From Trichobilharzia szidati (Eukaryota > Platyhelminthes > Trematoda > Strigeidida > Schistosomatidae): DNA of 64,000 nucleotides. Positions 41,886-53,399 of the stretch are shown in pieces. Both the position numbers and the translations under genes were made by a program. Where the stretch lies: positions 26,030,865 to 26,094,864 of the forward strand of contig OX235275.1 of the NCBI GenBank assembly GCA_944472155.2, in the 5' to 3' direction. The notes under the pieces are model-generated. The model was given only the letters and a program-made list of their open reading frames with translations. It was not told the DNA's origin and searched no databases. Every line of letters begins with the position of its first letter. The first letter of the stretch is position 1.

Positions 41886-42715
41886 ATCGTCATAGTTGCA
41901 CTTTCTGAAGATACTGAAACCAAGGGGGGTAAGAGATGTGCAGTTCTCCTTGAACTAGTTTCGGTTGGTGTCGAAGTCTACACATGTCATTCAACCTATA
42001 CAGACGACATTTTTATTCATAATGCTGATTATGATCTAGTTATCAAAAAGTAATCAGTCGCGGAGATGGGTGTAGAATTAGTATGTCCTCCAACAAGTGT
42101 CTTACAACCTCTGTCTGATGACGCCTGTATCAACCATGTTCAATTGTCACAAAAAAGAAATGATTCAGTCTTAGTGTGTAATATGTTCAATATGTAATTT
42201 TGTTTTTCATTAAATTTGACAATTGATAAGAATATTAGCGAAGTAACATCAACTAATATCGTCGTCTCCTGCTTAGAACACGATAATGATCGAAACAACC
42301 GAGTTCCTATTAGTCTCTGTATTATAAAGAATTTAAATTTGCTTCAGACAGAATTATACTGATAATACAATCTAAATTACTCAACAGTGAGTTAAATTCA
42401 CCTACAACATTAGTGAATTTCTGTTTCACGAAAAGTAAAGGGATTTTCAGACAAATCTGAGAAGATAAAGGCATTGATTAGCACTGATGACGCAGTATTA
42501 TGGGTGTATCATCCTTCAAAACAATACCAGATGAAATGTACTTAGTAGAATAGTTCAGTAAATGGACCGTCGAAAAATTATGAAGTATATTTCTGCAACG
42601 GTATAGTTGATTATTGGAGTGTGTTTGACCAACTAGAGGTTGTGCATATAAAATGACTTAGCTGCTGACAGTACACATTCAGCTTAAATAATCAACTTCA
42701 AAAATGAAGGTAATT
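41886..42715. other. Unassigned spacer
   Basis: No supported gene or repeat partner. Confidence 0.35.
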
Positions 42716-44030
42716 TTATTATCATTATTCCCTTGGGTTCCTAGTGGAACATAGGGCGTTAACTGCACGTCTCCACTTGCTTCTGTCTTCTGCCGTACAA
42801 CTCACCTCTATCCATGTTATTCCATAGTGTTTCAGTTCCTCTTCACACGATTTCCTCCATTTCACCCTTGGACGTCCGACTCGCCACTTCCCTTTCGGGT
42901 TCCACTCGAGCACTGGCCTGACGGGAGATGTCACCCAGCGGCCACCTCAGAGGGTGTTCAATCTATCTCCACTGTCTCCTGCATATTTGTTGAGCGATTG
43001 GTTCTTGTTTTGTTCATTCCCATAGTTTCTTGTTGGTGATTCTTCCCGGCCATCTGATCTTCAGTATAGAACGAAGACAGTTGTTGATAAAGGTCTGCAA
43101 CAGGCTGTTGGAAATATTCTTTGTGACCCGACAAGTTTCTAATCCATATAGAAGAACTGACTGACTTGACGTTTGTATTGAAAATCCGAATCATTTTGTT
43201 GTTGATGCAGGCTGAGTGACAAAGATTTCCAGATTGGTTTCAGGTTGATGAATGTGTTTCTCACCTTCCCGATTCTCGATTTGACATCCTCGTCCGTTCC
43301 TCCTGTAGTTGGGACAATGCTCCCTAGATAAGTGAATGAAGTAACCTCTTTCAAATCCCTCCCGTTGATAGTGATTGGCGTTGGATGTTGCCGCTGCTGT
43401 AATTGTTGTTGGTTGGTTGTTTTCATAACCTTGGTCTTATCTATGTTCACCTGGAATCCTGTCTTTGCTGCCAGCCTCTTTGACCAGTTTGTCGGCTTTC
43501 GCTTGTAAGTCTTCGATTTTGTGTGACATCAAACATAAATCATCCACGAAATCCAGGTCTTCTAGGTTCTTCACGTCGGTCCAGGATATCGCTGTCTTCT
43601 CGTTTCCCACTGTCTGACGAGGCATAATCCAGTCCACCACAGTTAGGAATATCATCGGTGATAATAAGCACCCTTGTCTGACTCCTGTGTTTACTCGAAA
43701 CGCCTCGCTGAGTTTTCCGTTGTGGATCACTTGACATGTGCCGTTGTCGTACAGCTGTTGAATAAGGTTGATGAATATTTCGGGTACGCCGTAGTACTCG
43801 AGTAGTTTCCAAATTACTTCGCGGTCAACGCTGTCGAAGGCCTTCTCAAAGTCTATAAAGTTGAGGTAGAGGTTTGATTGCCATTCCATGCTTTGTTCGA
43901 CGATGATGCGTAGAGTTGCAATTTGGTCGGAACATGATTTGCCTTTCCTGAACCCAGCTTGTTCTGGTCGGAGTTGGGTATCCAGTGCGTCCTTTATTCT
44001 CTTCAGGATGATGCAAGCAGCTAATGCTGA
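42716..44030 (-). mobile_element. RTE-type LINE, reverse transcriptase core to 3' end
   Basis: The best RT core of an RTE in the window. Minus frame 43437-44180: QAGFRKGKSCSDQIATLR, NFIDFEKAFDSVDREVIW (first catalytic Asp), NTGVRQGCLLSPMIFL (motif B), then DLDFVDDLCLMSHKIED, where FVDD replaces FADD, up to a frameshift near 43470. It continues as NIDKTKVMK, TINGRDLKEV, GGTDEDVKSRIGK (43139-43450), then MIRIFNTNVKSVSSS and the 3' end, with GGAACCCAAGGGAA and an AAT-type tail at 42716. 5'-truncated at about 44030; upstream endonuclease absent. SR2/SjR2-type by motif order. Confidence 0.88.
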
Positions 44031-44194
44031 AGGACGACGATAGAAGCTGTAGACTATTAGCTTCAGGAAATTATCTGTCACCAGAAACTGAAGAAATAGG
44101 AACATGATTCTATTGATTTGCGTTTCTCCTTGATTGAATATGTTATACAATGCAAAACTGAGTGAAAGATAAAGGATCATTGATAATCGCTGAG

Positions 44195-44365
44195 TAAGAG
44201 GTGATTCGCCTGGCCTTATGGTTCAGGGGAGTTTAAAACGATGTGCACACGGTTTAAGTCTCACTGAAAGAGCTAACAGTCGCTGAGGGTGCGGATATAT
44301 CTGAGAGATGAGTCCCAGATAAAATGGTACTCCCATACGGGATTTCACTGCTAGTCATCACGAAA
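44195..44365 (+). repeat. SM-alpha-like SINE, degenerate
   Basis: Parallels the better copy at 61745-61925: TGGCCTTATGGTTCAGGGGA (A-box-like), GGATATATCTGAGAGATGAG, TCCCAGATAAAATGG in place of stem II, GGGATTTCACTGCTAGTCAT. The hammerhead core has lost its GAAA strand and is certainly inactive. Confidence 0.6.
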
Positions 44366-45627
44366 CAAATAACTTTAATTTCATATTTTTTTAATGTGCA
44401 TACTCAAGTCATATGTGCCCTCAACTTTTTAACGTTTACTAAGTTAGTTAAGATTTGCTGACTGATGCTTAGTGGATGAGAAGACATCAGGTCAAGCATA
44501 ATCTTTGGTAGAGTGGACATTACTTTACAGGTTGTGGTTAGCACTGGTATCAACACCTAGCACGCCGTCTTTTTCGAAACCTTACAACATCTCCGTATGC
44601 GATTATGTCTCAACCAAGACTCGAAATCAGCAGTAACTACTTTGAGATTTCAAAAGCTATCCAACCGGCTTGAAATCAGTGAAGCGTGTATGAATTATTT
44701 ACTCCTGAAGAAAGGATAGGCTGACGAAAATTAGATCATAATGCCATCCATCCATCCACTCCTCACCATTTTATGTCACTCAGTGTGCACTTGACTGCAA
44801 ACATTTTATCAAGGTGTCTTTGACAGACAGTATTCCCCTCAATACTGAAAAGCCTCGATGTAGGAAGAAATTATTATCCAATGCACCTTGGTTTTTAGAT
44901 GTTCTCTGATTGACGTGAGTTCATTATCTAACTTTTGTAATTTTTACGGGTTTTAGACGGATAAAAAATTAACTGGCATCACATTCAAGGTAGCCAAAGA
45001 CTGGCAACGATCACTTTTTGAATGCATCATCAGTTACGTTCAAACTACTCGATCATTATAGCTTCGGTGTTACGTGTCAGGCTACGAGTGACTTCTACTA
45101 TGATTTCCTTAAATAAATTTACATATTTCATGGCTATTATCTATTAGGTGATAAGAGATTACACCACTGGAGACTTGTAATATCTAATTATAAGTTTCAT
45201 GAAATATAGTCAGACGTGAGATCGAAAATCCCTGTTTATGTTCGTCTGATTTACGAGCTGTGTCAGATACATGTATATTGGTGCATGCGACTGTCGATAA
45301 CATAAGAATTGGAACTTTTCTACTCTGTATGATCTCACTAAGCAATTTGTTCCATATAATATGACTAGCTTTGCAACTGTATAAGACCGTTTGAGACACG
45401 AGTTTATTCTGTATTTAATTCTTCTAGATATTTCATCATTTTTTGTAATCGCAGCTTTTAAAAAATGGATTTCTTCACGACTTTACCAAATTTAGCGTTT
45501 ATATTTGGTGTTCTGTTGTGTGCCTCAGTAAGTTTTTTGAGGACGTCAATTATCTCGTGGGTAATCTCTTATCTTGATTCGTTATTCTTAAAATTCTTAC
45601 AAACAGCTTTTTTCAGTGTGGCATATT
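44366..45627. other. Unassigned spacer
   Basis: About 1.26 kb with no supported gene or repeat partner in the window. Confidence 0.4.
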
Positions 45628-46345
45628 GATAATAATAATCTACTTTATTCCAAAAACAGTACTTTAATACAGAAAGGAATTCTCAGAATTTGTCACAATA
45701 TTGCATCTGATATACTTAAAATATAAATAGAATTAAAATAAAATTAACCAGATTATTGAATCTAATGTTCTGTTGATGTAACGTGGTGAGGGAAGAGACA
45801 AAAAATAACAGTTATAAAATAGCTTAAATGATGTTCACACTTATGAAAAAAAAGCAAATAAAAACAAAAATTGAGAGGATTATAAATGTAAGAAGAACAA
45901 TAACAATAAAGCTTGATGTTGTATGGGTAGAGGAAATGGTTTATTTACTAGTGCGAAGAAGGTTAGTTAGTTCATGCCTGACACTATTTTCACCACATAA
46001 AATACGTGCCAAATACGGCATCGTGGAATTTGCATTTTTAGACGTACGTGTATAAAGTCGCCTGAAAAGACTTATTGTTTTACCTGAGGAGACACAAAGT
46101 TGGAGCTGTGGGTAAAGTGGATGCTCACAGTCTGACAAAATTCCTTTAGCAAATTTGTTGCATGAAATCAAGTGCCTATCAATGATGATGTCAATGATAT
46201 GGTCCAATGAGATACAACTCGTCCTACTGACAGTCTTCAGAGTTCTCCAAATTATGATATAGTATTTTTTAAGCAATCCAGGAAAGAATAAGAATGAACA
46301 TTTGCACACGTTATATGCATCTGACAAGAGTCAATGAAGACAGAC
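45628..46345 (-). mobile_element. CR1/Jockey-like LINE 3' end
   Basis: Minus frame 45941-46327 (128 codons) encodes the C-terminal region: IIIDRHLISCNKFAKGILSD, HPLYPQL, RRLYTRTSKNANSTMPYLAR, ILCGENSVRHELTN. The 3' flank ends at ATAATAATAATC (45628-45640) after a block matching 13630-13722 inverted. Closest relatives are 12481-13722 and 53030-53330. RT core missing (5'-truncated). Confidence 0.75.
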
Positions 46346-46649
46346 CAAGTTGTCATATCCTGCTCATCGATTTTTTGTTTGAACTGTGTTCAAGCTTGAT
46401 ATTTCATAGTAGAATGCAAACTATACATCACTTGCTGGACGTAAGAAATAGCATATCGACTGAGATATTGTAGAATAATATGCTCTATGTCTACTGACAT
46501 ATCAAATATTCCTACAAAAAAGGATTACATCTTCAAATTTCTTGTTTCCATCAGACACATTGTGTATGTGTATCATTTACTGGCAACAGCATCACTGGAG
46601 ATTTTCGTTTAACTGTTGTTATGTGTGCTTTGACCGGTTTAGTACGTTA
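46346..46649. other. Unassigned spacer
   Basis: No supported gene. Confidence 0.35.
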
Positions 46650-47520
46650 TTATTATTGTGTCCTTTAATTCCTAGAGGAACATAGGGCTTCAGCCGTGCG
46701 TCTCCATTGCCTTCGATTCTCTGCTAGAGTCTTCACCTGGCTCCAAGTCTGCCCACACGTTTTCATCTCCTCTTCACATGACCTCCTCCAAGTCACCCTC
46801 GCACTGACAACCAACTCGCCGCTTCCCTTTCGGGTTCCACTCGAGCAATGGCTTGTCTAGTGATGTCACTTGATGGTTTCCTCAGAGTATGGCCAGCCAA
46901 TCCATCTCCATTTCTTCCTGCTCTTTTGTTGCGCAATCGGTTCCTGGTTGGTTCGCTCCAAGAGATCCCTGTTGCTGATCTTTTCTGGCCTGCCGTCTGA
47001 TCTTGAGTATTGAGCGAAGACAACTGGTAATGAAGGTCTGTAGTTTGTTTGAGATGCTCTTTATGACGCGCAGTGCAAGTCTCTGATCCATATAGTAAGT
47101 GGCACTGACTTCACATTGGAGTTGAAATTCCGGATCTTATTTTGGATGCTGAGTGTTGTTGACCTCCACACAGACTTGAGAGTAGTGAAAGCTTGTCTTG
47201 CTTTGATATCCTCGTCAGTTCCTTTTGCCTGTAGTTGAAACGATGCTTCCCAGGTAGGTAGGTAGAAGAGGTTGTTTCTTTCAGGTTCCTCCCATTTATG
47301 CTGATTGTTTTCAGTTGTTGTTGTTGCTGTTGGTGGTTTTGCCCAGGAATCTTCATCACCTCCGTCTTCTCTATGTTCACCTGAAGTCCAATCTTCTCTG
47401 GATGCTTCTTCTGCGAACTTGCTTCTTTTCGCTTTCATATCTTCCAGTTTGTGGGAAATCAGACATATATCATCGGCGAAGTTCAGATGCTCCAAGTTGT
47501 TTTAGTGTCAGTCCATTTTA
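46650..47520 (-). mobile_element. RTE-type LINE, 5'-truncated
   Basis: Minus strand: LEHLNFADDICLISHKLEDM at 47435-47495 (FADD motif), VNIEKTEVMKI, TISINGRNLKETTS, TDEDIKARQAFTTLKSVWRS, KIRNF-SNVKSV, ISNKLQTF, QEEMEMDWLA and TRQAIARVEPEREAA. The 3' end is GGCTTCAGC then CTAGGAATTAAAGGA with a TTATTATTATT complement. Same subfamily as 60058-61000 (SISKHKLEDMQAK, INGRNLKETTS). Frameshifts near 47390 and 47060. Confidence 0.87.
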
Positions 47521-47721
47521 TGCCGCCAGTTTAGATAGTGGGTAAAACATTTTTTCCCAAACATTTCAAAATAAACAAATGAATACCAAAATGACTCATA
47601 AAGTAACATGACCAGATATAGCCAGACCGAAAATCCTGTCAATAATGTTGTCCTAGTCTCATTAAATTCCCATCTTTCACAGTAACAGGATCAAGGCAGA
47701 CGAAAATATTTTGTAGCTGTT

Positions 47722-47865
47722 GGCTTGCAAGGATTCGACTGATTAAAGGATTTCATCATGAGCTGAAATCGGTCAGAGAACCATTGGAAAATCTGCTGGA
47801 AGTACTGGACAGCTGTTTCATCAGCCTAGTTTGGAACTCTACATCAATACTCACCCATCGGAATT
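47722..47865 (-). repeat. SINE-A, minus half of a head-to-head pair
   Basis: Tail and core only: ATTGATGTAGAGTTCC, AAACTAGGCTGATGAAACAG, GTCCAGTACTTCC on the minus strand. Truncated at the B-box (about 47865), where it meets the plus copy. Confidence 0.7.
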
Positions 47866-48220
47866 GATATTAATCTGATGCTCATTAGCGACTGGCTATA
47901 TTCAGGTAGGTATTTACCTGGATTTTCTTGGGAATTCTTGACTAGTGAGGGAGAGCTGGTCAGGTGTGAGGATACATACTCACCTGCGATGACAGTGGAT
48001 GGTGGTCGCGCTGTATCGTGAATTGGTAAAAGTTGGAATTTATGGGCAGTCCACTGGATCAAATCCCAGTGGCTTAATGATCTACGAACTCGCCCTGCAA
48101 CTTGAAGTTCCTGGGATCGAAACCCGGTGGGTCGGAGTACTGAACCAGCGGTAAAGTACTCCCAGCTGGTTTCCAGTGGTTCTATAACCGATGTCAGCTC
48201 ATAATGAAATCCTGTAAATA
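47866..48220 (+). repeat. SINE-A, plus half of a head-to-head pair
   Basis: Nearly full length from the 5' body (TCTGATGCTCATTAGCGACT) through the head (TGGCTTAATGATC, GGATCGAAACCC) to the tail. The core is largely deleted (TACTGAACCAGCGGTAAAG). Confidence 0.72.
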
Positions 48221-48751
48221 ATAATTTTATTCTGTGGACATATTATCTGGCCAACTGAAACCAAAGTCAGTCATGAAATGATGTAAAATAAAAGGCGAAA
48301 AATTGCTTTTCTGACACATTTCAAAATGAATATGAAATCAATGAATCTCATCTAAAACAACTTGTTAAAATAAAACGAACAAATATTCTAGACCAAAAAT
48401 CTCCTAAAGAAAGTTATCCGAATCGGCTAAAAAATTCTTATCTCTGACAGTGACACGATCAAGCCAGATAAAAATATTTTTTTTATTCTACGGACAATTT
48501 GTCTTGTAAAATTTAACCAAAGTCCACAACACATAAAACGATATGTAACATCAGTTCACAAGACCAATAGGGAGATTTCATATGCGATAACAAGGTAGTG
48601 CAATGACCGGATTGAATCGGTTATGATCTGAACACAAGAAACTAATCTCTACCTTCTACTGTATAGCCGACAACACTTCCTGGAAACATACGCCATCAAA
48701 AAACCTTCCAAACGAGGTGAAAGGATGATTACTCTTCAATAAAAGCATCAA
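48221..48751. other. Unassigned spacer
   Basis: No supported gene. The words CTGACA-TTTC and ATAAAAATATTTT recur at 47690-47710 and 48460-48480, hinting at a local duplication. Confidence 0.35.
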
Positions 48752-49677
48752 AATTCCATATTAGTTTGTTTATTAGATGTATCACACAGTGAAACAGTAT
48801 TATTTACTGGATGACGCCGTTTCGAATGCAAACTAGTATTATTCATAATCATATCAATTATAATCACGCGACTTCAAAACTTGAGTTTTATAGTTCTCTT
48901 TTTTCTCCCCTATTTGTGGTCGTAGGGGTAGTAGAATTTTCCAGATATCTGGCTGGACAGATGTTGAATCATTCCTATTACACGTGTTTGCAGTTGATTC
49001 AATAAAAAAAGTTTCCGTTATCAACCTCTCGCTCCACCCTGTGACATTAGATTTTAAAACTGTCATTTTATCTCATCCTATTTTATACTTGTGTGTAACT
49101 GCATGTGGCGTAGTGCTATAGCTGAGCTATTCGCTAGATTTCTTATATTATTCAGGTCAACTTATCTAGATTTGGGTAGGTTTTTATGCTCCACTAGTCT
49201 GACTGCCCCTGTTCTACTACTTTGACCTATGTATTTGACCTCACTGACAATCATTTCATCACGGTATTAAATGAACTAAATTGTTTTGTTTTACAGGCTC
49301 CACAGGATTGATTCTTTAACCAACAAAGCTTGTTTCTAATTGAGTATGTTGGGTCGTTTGGTTGCCAGGCACTCTTTATCCTGCATTGTTGAGAATTCTC
49401 CGTGAGATGGTTTCCGTGGTTCCTTCTTTCTGTGGAAGTACTACTGATGATTTAGATTCCTTATTGTTGGTGTTGTCATTATCTGGAAAATGCTACTACC
49501 CTAACGACGACAAATAGGAGAGAACAAAGAAAACTATGTAACTCAAGTTTCAAAGTCGAGTGAATATAATTGATATGATTACGGACAATGATGAGTTGTG
49601 TTCGGAACTTTGTCATCCAGTAAATAATACTGTTTCACACTGTGTGATATACCTAATGAACAAACTAATATGGAATT
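48752..49677 (-). mobile_element. PLE-C endonuclease scrap between inverted terminal arms
   Basis: Arms 48752-48934 and 49496-49677 are inverted copies (AATTCCATATTAGTTTGTTT at the left edge, its complement at the right). Between them, minus strand, lie relics of the ETxxRILNNAG linker (49370-49430), ACCAAACGACCC then YIGQ-type endonuclease start (49225-49245). Same subfamily as 7965-9450, 40560-41885 and 63745-64000. No open frame remains. Confidence 0.75.
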
Positions 49678-50090
49678 ACTTACTACCACAGTGCTCAAGT
49701 TTTACACATATATTAATAGCATAAAAACTCAAATTTATCTTAACAGTATCGTCAGCCAGCTAACTATACAGGTCTGTAAATACAAAATGTATCTTGTAAG
49801 ACAAAATTAGTTAACCAAAATTTGACTTTACAAAAGTACCTTGGAATCGAGGAGAATATTCCTAACGAATGTGGGATGAAACTCCTCGTCCACACGAATC
49901 ACACAGCAAAGCTTTCCACAGACAGTCCAATCGCCGAATGATTCTTATTTGCTCAAACAAACTCACACGGTTAAAAATCACATTGTCGTTGTATCACATA
50001 ACTACAAAAAGAAGTATTACAATTAAGGATTTAACAAGGACGAAAGAAAATACTAAAAGTCAAAATCAAAATCAAATGCACAAATATCAG

Positions 50091-50134
50091 ATTGATGATG
50101 CACAGTCTAGGGGCGAAACGCATAACAATGTCAA
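50091..50134 (+). ncRNA. Hammerhead-like motif upstream of PLE-P
   Basis: ATTGATGATGCACAGTCTAG then GGGCGAAACGCATAACAATG. Stem I ATTG/CAAT, a TGATGA core, a short GC-rich stem II, GAAAC and a decayed cleavage triplet. Position upstream of the RT fits a PLE terminal repeat. Confidence 0.4.
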
Positions 50135-50275
50135 AGTTAGTTGAAACGCCTAAATTAGTATAAATATTTATAAATAGATCGTCCAGGAGAGATTTTCCAG
50201 ACACCTTATCCATAACAGGTAGATCATCCTACTCAATATGAAGAGCATTCTCTCTTTTAATAATTGTTTCTTCTC

Positions 50276-50560
50276 CACACACACACACACACACTCAAAA
50301 ACGCCAATACAGCTTCTTTACCAAAAGACCCAACAGTGAAAGAAGATAAATTTGAAGTTATTTATAAAAGTGATAACTGTAGAACTGCGGAAACCACTGT
50401 ATGTGATACAGCCGCTCTCCTTTTCGTTTATGCACCGACGAACTCAATCCACGAGTCAGATGGCATGACATGTATTCATCAATATCGATTACAAGTTGAT
50501 GTATTTAAGAAACATTTTAACCAAGAAAGTTAAAGCCTATTAGACAGTGAAAAGATACAA
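50276..50560 (+). other. CA microsatellite and a possible endonuclease relic
   Basis: (CA)n at 50276-50295 is followed by an 89-codon frame containing KEDKFEVIYKSDNC and VCDTAALLFVY. These recall the start of a GIY-YIG domain (IYK-C...YVGDT) but without enough residues to be sure. It lies inside the 5' part of PLE-P, so it could be an older nested PLE. Confidence 0.3.
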
Positions 50561-52344
50561 TGAAGGCAGAAGAGAATTCCTAGTCGCCTAGTATCCGAGT
50601 TAGTAGACATTTGAGTGTAGATCAAATTTAGTACTCAATAAAATATAAGTCATATGAAGAAAGAGAAGAAGATATTCAGCGTAGGAACAAAGGAATTTAA
50701 GAAAAGTGTTCATAACAGTTAACAGTCTGTGATAAACACAAATAATTATTATACAGAATCGAATTCTCAGCATTTAATATGTTACAAACAAAATAACGTT
50801 AAATAAACTAGGTAAATCACGATAAATTACAAAACAAGATCAATGGCGAATGAAATCTAACGGGCTTATTTTTACCTCGATTTTATGCTAGACCGAAACT
50901 ACACAAACCAAACATTTCCTTACGACCAATCGTTTCGCTACCAGGATCACTAACATATAATCTAATCAAAGAACTTTTCAAGAAATTAAAATACCTAACA
51001 GAATTATATGACCATTCTATCAAATCAACATTTAAGTAGATAACGATGAAATAATGGTATCCTTTGATGATGCACAGCATTATATACTTCAATTAGTCCA
51101 AAACTAGCAACAGAAACTATGCAACAGTTACTCCTTAGTGATGTAAACATCAAAACTCAATGTTCAACTTTAATAGGACTCATATAATTATGCCTTACAA
51201 TATACTTCCAATTCAATACTCAAATATATGAACAAATAAAAGGGACCCCAATGGGATTGCCCCTATCAGGATTAATAGCTGAAGCCGTTATGCAAAGATT
51301 AGAATTAATAGCTCTACCTATAATTAAACCAAAAGTCTGGGTACGTTACTTTGATAATTCATTTGTAGTAATTAAAAGAAATGATTTGGAATATACCCAG
51401 AAATTAATAAACAACATATTTGAAGACCAATACTTGAATATTTGAAGACATTAAATTCACAAGAGAAGAAGAACTAGATGACAAAATTCCATTCTTTGAT
51501 GTCTTAACCAAGAGAACTAACACAGGAAATTTAGGAACACAAGTATGGAGAAAATGAACGCACACGAATCAAATACTCAACTATAGTAGTAATAACCCCA
51601 CCCAACTACGCACAAAAGAAACTCTCTGCAGACATTGTTTAAAAGAGTTCAAACACATTGTAGCACTCCAGCGTTGGAAAAAATGGAAGACAAATACCTA
51701 CAAAGGGTCTTCGAAAGGAATGGTTATCCACAAAATTTCATCAAAAAATGTTTAAAGTCGAATCAAAACACCAACAAGGAACCATCATCAAAGACTACAA
51801 GAAAATTCATCCCAGTGTATATAAAAAATATCTCTGAAATAACAGCTAGAATACTGAAACAGTTTGAAATAGATATGGCACACAAGCCAGCCAGCCAGCA
51901 CGATCACTTCACTCAATATTGTGCAAACCAAACAACCCACCCAACAGAAGAATAAAGATAAATTAAATCTATTTAAAAAATAAATTGTATGAAATGTAAC
52001 AGACAGTACGGCGGCCAAAGTTGGCCTCCCCTTCGAATCAGAATCAAGGACCACAAATCAGCTGTGAAGAGACACGATATTTATTCTTTTATATCAATGC
52101 ATGTAGATAATTGGGATAATGTCGAAATTTTAGACAGGAAAAACACCAAAAAGAGTTTCGGAGAAATCCTAGAAGCCTAGTTCTCAAGCGAAAATGCTAT
52201 CAACAAACATGTTAATATAAGCCACTAGTAACTTGTGTGTTGCGTCTAGTCCTTTCTTTGGTGTAAACTGAATTCCTTCAGTAAGTTTGCAATGTGGCCA
52301 CCATTCTAGGTAGCTCGCCACCAAGGTGTACATTGATTTGATGA

Positions 52345-52660
52345 TATTAGATGGTTGGAGGCAATCGGCAGGAAGCCTTGGACCTAGGTTTTGTGCTAGT
52401 TTGCACTCATCAGCAAGGCGTATCTGCAGCCTTGAAGGAAATCAAAGTACCCACTAGAGTCCTACAGGAGGTCAGTCGCGAGCCCGAATAGCTCAGTGGT
52501 AACGTCTCTAACTGCAGCACCGGGTGACGCGGGTTCGAATCTCAGAAAGGACATGAGTTCCTTCAACGTTGGAGATACGCCTTTCTGACAACTGGTGAGT
52601 GCCGACGAGCACGAAACTTATTTCCAAGGCATCTTGCCGATTGCCTCCAGCCATCTAATA
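52345..52660. mobile_element. Terminal-inverted-repeat element carrying a tRNA-like module
   Basis: Left terminus 52345-52382 and right terminus 52623-52660 are inverted 38-bp copies with 3 mismatches (TATTAGATGGTTGGAGGCAA against TATTAGATGGCTGGAGGCAA). Between them, 52490-52565 is tRNA-like: TAGCTCAGTGG is an A-box match and GCGGGTTCGAATCTC a B-box match. Total 316 bp. A MITE-like or foldback shape with an internal polymerase III promoter is unusual. No second copy is in this window, so dispersal is not shown. Confidence 0.65.
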
Positions 52661-53029
52661 AAGACCAAATCTACCAATTAATAAAAAGCAAATCATGTGA
52701 CGAGAAAGTTTAAAACCCAAGTCAATAAAAAACTATCAATACATATGTAAAGATGATTACCGGGAGACGGAATTCTATGACTCATGGAAAATTTAAATCA
52801 CTTCACTTTATGCTGAAAATTGCGCTGAAGATGTTGTCTAGAATGTGGACATCGAAAGCTGCGCAACTAAACCAACCAGCTTAGAGAACATTACTAATTG
52901 CATATTGCAACAGTTTATCCCCTTTTACAAATCAATAACTAAATACATAAAAAATAGTAAAAATAAAATAAAAACAGGAGAATAAATTTTTACAATCTTT
53001 CTTCTATTAATTCATTGCTCTTTATTTTC

Positions 53030-53330
53030 AAATGATAGAGTAGGTAGATAAACGCATTCTTGACATCTGTGTCTCTTCACACAACCACCTACGCTAAATA
53101 TGGCATAGTTGAATGTTTATATTTAGTAGACGTAGCAGCTTAAACTTTTATGAAGTTTTTTTCTGGTTCTACTCCAAGTGATTGATACAAACATACAGCT
53201 GTGAATAAAGGGGATGTTTGTAATAGTACAGGATGGCTTTAGCCAACTCTTTGCAGGAACTAAAATACCTATGAACAAGAATAACAGTTATAAGTTTCCA
53301 GACCGTAGGTGTTACGAACTTCCTAGAATA
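53030..53330 (-). mobile_element. CR1/Jockey-like LINE C-terminal scrap
   Basis: Minus strand pieces: VHRYFSSCKELAKAILYYYK, HPLYSQLYVC, NINIQLCHI-RRWLCEE, lining up with RHLISCNKFAKGILSD, HPLYPQL and NANSTMPYLARILCGE of the copy at 45628-46345. Stops in frame. Confidence 0.65.
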
Positions 53331-53399
53331 ATTTGAGCGCCGAATCACACCGATTCATCATAAATTATTGAAATTAATCCCAGCGTGTTGAAGAAAATC

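Larger units (their letters stand above)
49860..52230 (+). mobile_element. Penelope-like element of a second lineage (PLE-P), decayed
   Basis: Upstream terminal-repeat region with a hammerhead-like motif at 50091-50134. RT pieces: FYARPKLHKPNISLRPIVS in broken form (50880-50945), EQIKGTPMGLPLSGLIAEAV (51232-51290, motif B of the Penelope/Poseidon style), PKVWVRYFDNSFVVIKRN (51330-51385, YVDD changed to YFDN). Then LQRVFERNGYPQNFI (51690-51745), CMKCNRQYGGQSWPPLRIRI (51986-52045, YVGQ-type start of GIY-YIG), KDHKSAVKRHD, MHVDNWDNVEILDR and FGEILEAW. Catalytic residues are lost and several frameshifts occur. The HKSAVKRHD and VEILDR words set it apart from the other PLEs in the window. Confidence 0.8.

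Noticed and set aside
47305..47545. Leucine- and valine-rich open frames opposite RTE coding sequence
   Set aside because: They arise from the complement of the Q/N-rich CAA-CAG run in the RTE; no membrane protein is implied.
49869..50144. 91-codon plus-strand frame
   Set aside because: It spans the PLE-P terminal-repeat region and the hammerhead-like motif; composition is low complexity near its end. Unlikely to be a gene.
52490..52565. Possible functional tRNA gene
   Set aside because: A and B boxes are good, but the anticodon arm and acceptor stem do not pair properly; kept as a tRNA-like module only.
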